Virus record (IMG/VR): IMGVR_UViG_3300010354_017890
Coordinates: 1 to 34,866 of that record
Reading direction: 5' to 3' (one strand)
Origin: a virus
Length of the DNA stretch: 34,866 bases
Part shown: positions 29,315 to 34,866 of the stretch, one piece after another
Numbering within the stretch: the stretch's first letter is position 1
How the letters are laid out: each line of letters starts with the position of its first letter
Made by a program: the position numbers and the translations under genes
Notes under the pieces: model-generated
What the model saw: the letters and a program-made list of their open reading frames with translations, nothing else
What the model was told of the DNA's origin: nothing
The model's database searches: none

Positions 29315-30211
29315 ATGAAACAATATCATGACGCATTACGATTTGTACTAGAGAATGGCACTGTAAAAAACGATCGAACTGGCCTCGGGACCATTAGCGT
29401 ATTTGGAATGCAACAACGCTATAACCTAGCTCAAGGTTTCCCGGCTGTGACAACTAAAAAACTTGCTTGGCGTTCTGTAGTAGGAGAACTTCTTTGGTTC
29501 ATTGAAGGTTCCGGAGACGAACGTAGATTAGCTGAAATTACTCACGGATCAAGAGAGGGCACAGTTACTATATGGACGCCCAATGCTTTAGCTTCTTATT
29601 GGAAACCCAAAGCACAATTTGACGGCGATTTAGGTAGAATCTACGGTGTGCAATGGCGTAAATGGAGACAATATAGGGAACGAAAAGATATGGGAGATGC
29701 ACATCTTGGCGGTACCCGTATAGCAACAGATCGTTGGGAAATAGATCAACTTAAGATCTTAATCGAAGGTATTAAGAAAGATCCTAATGGTAGGCGACAT
29801 ATTCTTAGTGCCTGGAACCCAGCAGAGCTAGAAGATATGGCTTTGCCCCCCTGCCACGTAATGAGTCAGTTTAATGTAACAGATGGTAAGTTGAGTTGCC
29901 AAATGTATCAGCGTTCGTGCGATATGTTTTTAGGTGTACCTTTTAACATTGCATCCTACTCACTTCTTACACATATGATTGCTCAAGTGTGCGGATTAGA
30001 TGTAGGTGAGTTTGTTCACGTTCTCGGGGACGCCCATATATACAGCAATCATATAGAGCAGGTTAAAGAACAACTAACACGTGAACCATTGCCTGCTCCA
30101 ACTTTATACCTAAATCCAGATATTAAAGATATTGATCAATTTACAATGAAGGACATTGAACTACGTAATTATACTAGTCATGGTCCGATTAAAGCAACTA
30201 TGGCTGTATGA
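29315..30211 (+). CDS. td: Thymidylate synthase (ThyA type)
   Basis: 298 residues. Converts dUMP to dTMP with methylenetetrahydrofolate. Visible: the phosphate-binding Arg21 in NDRTGLGT, GELLWFIEG (57-65), the RIYGVQWR motif (108-115), catalytic Cys180 in LPPCHVMSQF, QRSCDMFLGVPFNIASY (199-215) and the C-terminal HVLGDAHIYSNH. No intron is present, unlike T4 td. It works with the DHFR upstream and the dCMP deaminase at 33023-33451, which supplies dUMP. The lack of a leader suggests an unusual initiation mode. Confidence 0.95.
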   Translation: MKQYHDALRFVLENGTVKNDRTGLGTISVFGMQQRYNLAQGFPAVTTKKLAWRSVVGELLWFIEGSGDERRLAEITHGSREGTVTIWTPNALASYWKPKAQFDGDLGRIYGVQWRKWRQYRERKDMGDAHLGGTRIATDRWEIDQLKILIEGIKKDPNGRRHILSAWNPAELEDMALPPCHVMSQFNVTDGKLSCQMYQRSCDMFLGVPFNIASYSLLTHMIAQVCGLDVGEFVHVLGDAHIYSNHIEQVKEQLTREPLPAPTLYLNPDIKDIDQFTMKDIELRNYTSHGPIKATMAV

Positions 30212-30453
30212 CAAAATTAGTTGTTCACGAATTTAATATGGGCGATGTGGAGGACATTGAGATTTACGCTGCCGAGCCCATCTATCAATGGCAACAAACA
30301 GAAAAAGGTAAATGGGTTATGCAGCATAGTATCGACCCGCCTACTTGGCATCAAGGGCTTGACCCCACTATGTATGGTTGGCGTATAAGAATTGTAGCGG
30401 AATTTTCAGATAAGGATCTTACCTATTATACTCTTAAATGGGCATCAGTATGA
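30208..30453 (+). CDS. Small conserved T4-like phage protein
   Basis: 81 residues, in an ATGA overlap with td. The pattern VVHEFNMGDVED, IYAAEPIYQWQQTEKGKWV and a Pro-Pro-x-Trp-His stretch is one I recall in T4-like cyanophages, where it also lies near nucleotide metabolism genes. Strand-rich, no catalytic motif. Function unknown. Overlaps the following SDR gene by four bases. Confidence 0.6.
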   Translation: MTKLVVHEFNMGDVEDIEIYAAEPIYQWQQTEKGKWVMQHSIDPPTWHQGLDPTMYGWRIRIVAEFSDKDLTYYTLKWASV

Positions 30454-31466
30454 AAATTCTAATAACCGGAGGTTTAGGTTTTATTGGCCATAATGTTGTA
30501 TCAAGACTTGAACAACAGGGTCATGATTGTCTTATAATTGACAATACTACAGATTACGGATTGTTAAATCGACAGGAACTAGATTTTGTTCTTGAACAAA
30601 GAACAAAACAAATTAAATTTAGTGCATTAGATCACAGTGACATACTGAACAATACACACATTAGTAGTTTAATTGAAGTATTTAGGCCTGACTGTGTTGT
30701 GCATTTAGCAAGTTATCCTAGACAGAAAATAGTTAATAAAAATCCCAAATCTGCACTACAAGTAATGGTGACGGCATTAATGGATCTTTTATCTAGTTGT
30801 AACAGATTCAATGTAGAAAAGTTTGTATATGTCAGTAGCAGTATGGTATACGGCGATAGTTTTAAAGATTACAGTTTTATTCCAGAAAATGCACCGTGTC
30901 GACCTAAAGGTTACTACGCGATTTGGAAATATACTGGTGAACTTTTAGTCAAGGATTGGGCCAAAACGAATAAAAAAAACTATATTATCTGTCGTCCCAG
31001 TAGTGTTTATGGCGAACGTGATGTTACAGATAGAGTGGTCAGTAAATTTATCTATCAAGCATTTAATAATGGCATTTTAGAAATACGAGGTCATCGTGAA
31101 ATAATGGACTTCACTCATGTTGATGATTGTGCAGATGGGATCGTTTTAGCTACAATTGGATCACATAGTAACTATACAGTGAATTTAACACGCAGTGATA
31201 CTAAGTTATGGACAATTGAAAATGCTGCAGATCTAATTATTGACAAAATAGGATTGGGTACTAAACAAATAGCGGATCGAGATCCGTCATTTCCGCCAAG
31301 GAGTAATTTAGATATTAGATTAGCTAGGAAATTGCTATCCTACGATCCCAAAATTAATTTAGATAAAGGGTTAGATAGATATATTGACTGGTTTCGCACT
31401 AATCATTTTATGCCTATCAACATAAATCTACTAAATCCCCAAGTAGGATATTCAAACTGCATTTGA
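30450..31466 (+). CDS. NAD-dependent epimerase/dehydratase (extended SDR)
   Basis: 338 residues from the ATG at 30450 in an ATGA overlap; an ATG 12 bases earlier is in frame but lies inside the preceding gene. ITGGLGFIG (5-13) binds NAD, VVHLASYPR (83-91) follows strand 4, SSSMVYG (129-135) and Tyr156-x3-Lys160 form the active site, and CRPSSVYG with DFTHVDDCADG are typical of UDP-glucose 4-epimerase-type enzymes. It probably epimerises or dehydrates a nucleotide sugar. It is the last plus-strand gene; its 3' end overlaps the convergent minus-strand gene by 64 bases. Confidence 0.8.
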   Translation: MKILITGGLGFIGHNVVSRLEQQGHDCLIIDNTTDYGLLNRQELDFVLEQRTKQIKFSALDHSDILNNTHISSLIEVFRPDCVVHLASYPRQKIVNKNPKSALQVMVTALMDLLSSCNRFNVEKFVYVSSSMVYGDSFKDYSFIPENAPCRPKGYYAIWKYTGELLVKDWAKTNKKNYIICRPSSVYGERDVTDRVVSKFIYQAFNNGILEIRGHREIMDFTHVDDCADGIVLATIGSHSNYTVNLTRSDTKLWTIENAADLIIDKIGLGTKQIADRDPSFPPRSNLDIRLARKLLSYDPKINLDKGLDRYIDWFRTNHFMPININLLNPQVGYSNCI

Positions 31467-31948
31467 TTGCAGTAAATAATATCTGTTAACAAATATCTAG
31501 ATTTAAAATCATCCAACGATAATATTGAAGACTGATGATCGTTATGATTCATATTGTTGCCCTGTAAAATTACTCGTCTGCCCTTAGGTAATCTTTCAAA
31601 CCAGAGATCAGTAGCAAAATGCTCTGTGCTTGTATTAATAGTTAAATCGGCTTCTCGAGGATCTACATAATCACAATTAGCAGTATATGCTTTAAACTTC
31701 CAATTTTGCCAAACAAAATTTTCATTAATTGTATCTGCAATAGGCTGACAATCGCTATCTATATCGAAACTTTTTATTTTTCCTACTGCAAATTTTTCTC
31801 GGGTCAACAATAAAAAACCTAAAATACCCTGCCAACCTCCGTAGATGTGAGTTATATCACTTACCCAATTTAACTTTTCTAAACGATCACATAACCATAG
31901 TTTACTGGCTATTTGTCCACTACTAAATATATCTGGATCTATTTTCAT
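31403..31948 (-). CDS. Methyltransferase-like Rossmann protein (copy 2)
   Basis: 181 residues. Same layout as the protein at 2961-3542: a YGGWQGILG glycine loop (about 36-44), SFDIDSD strand (about 59-65), INTST (about 103-107), WFERLPKGRRVILQGNN (about 114-130) and a C-terminal FSRFMLIGIK matching LRFLKIGIK. Identity is low by eye but the order and spacing are kept, so these are paralogues or separately acquired homologues. Probably SAM-binding; substrate unknown. The start overlaps the stop of the upstream gene (ATGA). The stop lies inside the convergent SDR gene. Confidence 0.55.
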   Translation of the reverse strand: MKIDPDIFSSGQIASKLWLCDRLEKLNWVSDITHIYGGWQGILGFLLLTREKFAVGKIKSFDIDSDCQPIADTINENFVWQNWKFKAYTANCDYVDPREADLTINTSTEHFATDLWFERLPKGRRVILQGNNMNHNDHQSSILSLDDFKSRYLLTDIIYCNQMQFEYPTWGFSRFMLIGIK

Positions 31949-33021
31949 AAATTATAACCTTTTGTTTTTTGAAATTGATTTAACCAATGCCAATGATATG
32001 TTTTTTCTAGTTCTGTGATGTCACCATTACAGCTATCATAATATTCTGCAGCATCTTGGGCGCCTTGTAAACACCAATTAGAATTTAGTCCATCGGCTCG
32101 ATTCAACCAAATATTTAATCTAAGTTCAGCGTCAGGTTGACCTAATTTGATAGCAAAATATTTCAATTTAACTACTTCTCTAAATGCAGTTCGCCAAGTT
32201 GTAAGTGGGTCTAAATTAAAATTTGCTATGCCGCTGTTTATAGGAATAGATTCATAGGGTTTACTTAAAGTAAAATCTAGTCCTGGGTTATGGGTGTCTA
32301 ATACCAAATTCTTATTATAAGCAACTAAAGCCATATGTCCATATTCTAATTCGTTTAATGGATTAGTAGCAGTAAAAATAAAGTGCTTTGGATAATTATA
32401 ATATCCTGACATAGGTAGCCAATCCCAAATAAAATCTTTTGCTGGTTGCAACTTTGCTGGTATTACAAAAAACCATTCAGTCTGAGATAATTTAGCTGCG
32501 TATTGAAATGCATGTGTTCTATTATTAATATCTTTTACCCAATGTATAGATCTATTGACATTGGACGAAGCAAATTTATAATTTTCTTCAGCAAAAGGCT
32601 CGCCATTACTAATATAAAAGATATCTAAAGGTTGTAAATTATCTTTTACATTTAAGGATTTGTGAACAAATGTAGTGTGCCAATTAACATGTTTATACTG
32701 CTTTAAATCCTGTATTGCAAATTGTTCTTTGAAATAGTTTACTGGAACTAAAAATGTGTGATAATTATGGTCATCATTGGGCCAAGCATGTATTTGATAT
32801 TTTTGATCGGGTATAGGAACAAAGGCTAAATCAAAATCTTTATAATCATTTATGTTGCTTAATATCCAAACATGTTCTGTCCTTGCCCAACTAACTATTT
32901 CTTTAATTAAATTAAGTTGACTATCTTGTTTATCAAATACTTTAGCAAAAGGAAATCTTTCTAATAATTCATTAGTTATTAAGTTGTCGGTTGTTAATCT
33001 GATGATAGCTATATCAAACAT
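31945..33021 (-). CDS. Glycosyltransferase-like phage protein
   Basis: About 358 residues from the ATG at 33021, which follows the upstream stop by one base and gives the N-terminus MFDIAII; an ATG at 33039 would overlap that gene by 17 bases. Two stretches look like a GT-A-type family I recall from marine phages: NPLNELEYGHMALV (about 222-235) and NLDPLTTWRTAFREVVKL (about 270-287), followed by RLNIWL. No DxD motif is certain. Function inferred only from this resemblance. It lies between a methyltransferase-like and a deoxynucleotide gene on the minus strand. Confidence 0.45.
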   Translation of the reverse strand: MFDIAIIRLTTDNLITNELLERFPFAKVFDKQDSQLNLIKEIVSWARTEHVWILSNINDYKDFDLAFVPIPDQKYQIHAWPNDDHNYHTFLVPVNYFKEQFAIQDLKQYKHVNWHTTFVHKSLNVKDNLQPLDIFYISNGEPFAEENYKFASSNVNRSIHWVKDINNRTHAFQYAAKLSQTEWFFVIPAKLQPAKDFIWDWLPMSGYYNYPKHFIFTATNPLNELEYGHMALVAYNKNLVLDTHNPGLDFTLSKPYESIPINSGIANFNLDPLTTWRTAFREVVKLKYFAIKLGQPDAELRLNIWLNRADGLNSNWCLQGAQDAAEYYDSCNGDITELEKTYHWHWLNQFQKTKGYNL

Positions 33022-33022
33022 T

Positions 33023-33451
33023 TCAAACTTTAGAGACATTAATTTTACAATTTTGTAAAAAATCTAGTCCAGCAGTTGATCTATACTGCTCTCTATAATA
33101 AACTTCTTTAATGCCAGATTGATATATGCCCTTAGCACATTCTAAACAAGGACTATGAGTGATAAAAATACTAGCATCATTTCCACTTTCTGTGCTTTTA
33201 GCTAATTTCATTAAAGCATTCATTTCGGCATGTAACACTTCAGATCTTGTTTTGCGTTCTTGAGTTCCGTCTGAATTACATATGGTATATTCACATACAT
33301 TATCCCAACCAGAAGGCATACCGTTATATCCGATACTAATAATTCGATCATCTTTAACTACAATGGCACCAACTTTAAGTCTTTCAGCATGACTTAATTC
33401 TGCAAATCGTTGTGCCACATCCATGTATGCAAGAATAAATTTTGATTTCAT
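33023..33451 (-). CDS. cd: Deoxycytidylate (dCMP) deaminase
   Basis: 142 residues. Converts dCMP to dUMP, the substrate of the phage thymidylate synthase. The zinc site is complete: His74-Ala-Glu76 in LHAEMNAL and Cys102 and Cys105 in PCLEC. GYNGMPSGWDN (41-51) is typical of dCMP deaminases, and Cys53 and Cys58 may form part of the second zinc site known in the T4 enzyme. It is shorter than T4 gpcd (193). It lies on the minus strand although its pathway partners frd and td are on the plus strand. Confidence 0.9.
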   Translation of the reverse strand: MKSKFILAYMDVAQRFAELSHAERLKVGAIVVKDDRIISIGYNGMPSGWDNVCEYTICNSDGTQERKTRSEVLHAEMNALMKLAKSTESGNDASIFITHSPCLECAKGIYQSGIKEVYYREQYRSTAGLDFLQNCKINVSKV

Positions 33452-33468
33452 ATCTAATTGTAAATGAG

Positions 33469-33894
33469 TTATTGTGTTTTTTCAATATGTTTGATGATTT
33501 CTTCTATAAACTTAATTTCTTCAGTATAAAATCCTATATAGTTATTCTGTTCTAAAATTAAATTCTTTACCATAAAACTCCATAATAATTCAATTGAATC
33601 AAGTTCTAACTTTTTATAACAAATAATATTGTTTATCAAGTTAATTTTTATACGTTGCATATTTTTACAATATATTTTTCTTAGTCCTAAAATTAAATTG
33701 AAAAAATATTGTAAATTATGTAAATTTAGATCTGACAGTAATAATTCTATTTTTACTGTATGGTTTTGATCTTGAGTCAATTGTTCATTTAATAAATGCC
33801 AAAAATCGTAAAATTTTTTATCCGCTATATCGACGTAATCAAAAAGAAATAAGTGACAATGATCAGCAGGCAATTTGTTTACAATTTTTTCCAA
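33469..33894 (-). CDS. Unknown A+T-rich protein beside the radical SAM gene
   Basis: 141 residues, rich in Ile, Leu, Asn, Lys and Phe; its codons are markedly more A+T-rich than most of the window. Begins LPADHCHLFLFDYVDIAD and continues with helical leucine-rich stretches (LLLSDLNLHNLQYFFNLILGL). No family recognised. It overlaps the upstream radical SAM gene by 16 bases, so the two are probably translated together; it may be a partner or accessory protein. Low complexity makes a function impossible to infer. Confidence 0.45.
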   Translation of the reverse strand: MEKIVNKLPADHCHLFLFDYVDIADKKFYDFWHLLNEQLTQDQNHTVKIELLLSDLNLHNLQYFFNLILGLRKIYCKNMQRIKINLINNIICYKKLELDSIELLWSFMVKNLILEQNNYIGFYTEEIKFIEEIIKHIEKTQ

Positions 33895-34866
33895 CGATAA
33901 TACATATCCGATAGTTCGGAAAATGTTTCTAGAAAATTCGTATTTCTTCTTCTATCATATTCATCTACAAACTTTACAAAATCGTATTGATCGACAGGAT
34001 TAGCTCTGGCAACTTTTGTTAATTGTACGATTCGATTCATTTTTTCTATTTCAGAAGGTACACACCCGTTTTGTTTCATATAATCTAGTGTATTTTGTAT
34101 AAAGTATTTTTCTTTATCATCCAAAGTTAATACAGAGAGATGTTTAGGATGATTTAAATAAGGAATATCCACAAGTAATGTAGAGTTAGTATTTGATTTT
34201 AATATATTTGCCCTAGCAGCAATCATATCTGCCATAAACTGATTATAACTTGTCAAACTAAAAATGTTATATGTACTCATTATAGTACAATGAACGCCGT
34301 TAATATGACCTAAAATATAATTCAAATTTTCAAGCCATTTATTATAATTCATCCCAAATCGACTATATTCAGCACATCGTGAATGGCCTTCTGCACTAGT
34401 ATAAATTCCTAAATTTTTCACTAATTTTTTTTCGGTAATTAAGTTTAATTTTGCAGTAAACTTTTCAAAAATATCCGATGGAGGATTAAGATTAGTATTC
34501 ACTGCTATAGATAATTCTGGGTTTGGGTTATCGATTATATAATCTAAAATTTTAAATGTATTTTTATTTAATAAAGGCTCACCCCCGGTAATTCTAAATA
34601 CTCTTAAGCTTTTATATAATTCCGGCCACCATTCCCAAAATTTTTCTACATAAACATTTTCTTCTTTGTTTAGTATAGGTAATTTAAATTTCATTGATTC
34701 TAAATTATTAAATTTAGTAGATGTAGGATATGATCCAAAATTTTGTATTTCTTCTAACCATAGACTACTGAATATAGGGGAACAATAACTACACTTAAAA
34801 TTGCAAGTATTGTTGAAACTAACTTCCATATATGATGGGTTTATATCATAATCGTAAGGTAAACTG
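33879..34866 (-). CDS. Radical SAM protein, 5' end cut by window
   Basis: The frame stays open to the window edge through PYDYDINPSYMEVSF, so the ATG at 34829 is probably internal and the true start lies outside. The cluster motif CNFKCSYC (Cys-x3-Cys-x2-Cys) is complete, and FRITGGEPLLN is the SAM-binding GGE loop. The PSYMEVSF-NNTCN lead-in resembles 'twitch'-type radical SAM proteins that are common in marine phages and have no known substrate. It is not a second QueE: it lacks the SIQGEG start and the CDSYxxWD motif. Visible length is about 328 residues. It is co-directional with the unknown gene that overlaps it. Confidence 0.75.
   Translation of the reverse strand, partial: SLPYDYDINPSYMEVSFNNTCNFKCSYCSPIFSSLWLEEIQNFGSYPTSTKFNNLESMKFKLPILNKEENVYVEKFWEWWPELYKSLRVFRITGGEPLLNKNTFKILDYIIDNPNPELSIAVNTNLNPPSDIFEKFTAKLNLITEKKLVKNLGIYTSAEGHSRCAEYSRFGMNYNKWLENLNYILGHINGVHCTIMSTYNIFSLTSYNQFMADMIAARANILKSNTNSTLLVDIPYLNHPKHLSVLTLDDKEKYFIQNTLDYMKQNGCVPSEIEKMNRIVQLTKVARANPVDQYDFVKFVDEYDRRRNTNFLETFSELSDMYYRWKKL

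Noticed and set aside
33879-34866. Radical SAM gene as a second QueE or as QueC
   Set aside because: It lacks the SIQGEG N-terminus and CDSY motif of QueE and has no ATP-pyrophosphatase SGGxDS motif of QueC.
1-34866. tRNA genes, CRISPR arrays, integrase, insertion sequences, inteins or homing introns
   Set aside because: None was seen on reading either strand; polymerase, thymidylate synthase and RNase H run uninterrupted through their motifs.

Overview
The window is a compact, A+T-rich, almost gap-free piece of a T4-type tailed phage genome. The evidence is a family-B replicative DNA polymerase of gp43 type, a gp45 sliding clamp, a DsbA-like late-transcription protein, a T4 RNase H-type nuclease, dCMP deaminase, dihydrofolate reductase and thymidylate synthase. 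(C/A)TAAATA late-promoter motifs lie in several of the few intergenic gaps. Many small unknown genes resemble, from memory, genes conserved in marine T4-like phages (cyanophages, pelagiphages). No photosynthesis gene is visible, so the host cannot be named from this window.

Layout. 2-2495: 3' part of a lytic-transglycosylase virion-type protein and a Cys-rich protein. 2527-8202: Dps, a methyltransferase-like protein, DsbA, DNA polymerase, a second methyltransferase and the clamp. 8221-13823: a tightly packed run headed by a tRNA-guanine-transglycosylase-like protein (DpdA), followed by a Gfo/Idh/MocA oxidoreductase, an MDR dehydrogenase, two unknown proteins, a 59-residue protein and a GT-B glycosyltransferase. 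13858-20718: FolE, a sugar and surface-modification set (2OG oxygenase, SDR, RmlD-like reductase), two tandem paralogues, a cupin, QueD, TerC, a HIT protein and a small membrane protein. 20751-24673: QueE, RNase H and conserved small phage genes. 24801-27272: a MoxR-type AAA+ ATPase paired with a metallopeptidase/VWA protein, each behind a perfect consensus sigma-70 promoter. 27269-31466: small conserved genes, DHFR, ThyA and an SDR. 31403-34866: the strand switches, with a convergent overlap, to a second copy of the methyltransferase-like family, a glycosyltransferase-like protein, dCMP deaminase, an unknown protein and a radical SAM protein cut by the window edge.

The central biological system is a probable 7-deazaguanine DNA modification pathway. 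FolE, QueD and QueE would make 7-carboxy-7-deazaguanine from GTP, and DpdA would exchange it for guanine in phage DNA. No QueC, QueF or amidotransferase is visible here, so the predicted base is an acid-type or further processed 7-deazaguanine rather than preQ0, unless those enzymes come from elsewhere. Sugar-handling enzymes share the DpdA gene run, and a possible pseudoknot precedes queD.

Two expression features stand out. The DNA polymerase has no ATG, GTG or TTG start and appears to begin at ATA behind a good ribosome binding site. RNase H and thymidylate synthase appear to be read from sigma-70-like promoters whose start points fall at or just before the ATG, without a Shine-Dalgarno sequence, which suggests leaderless mRNAs. 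No tRNA, CRISPR array, integrase or insertion sequence was seen. No stretch over 300 bases lacks a gene; the longest gap is about 127 bases, before the MoxR gene.
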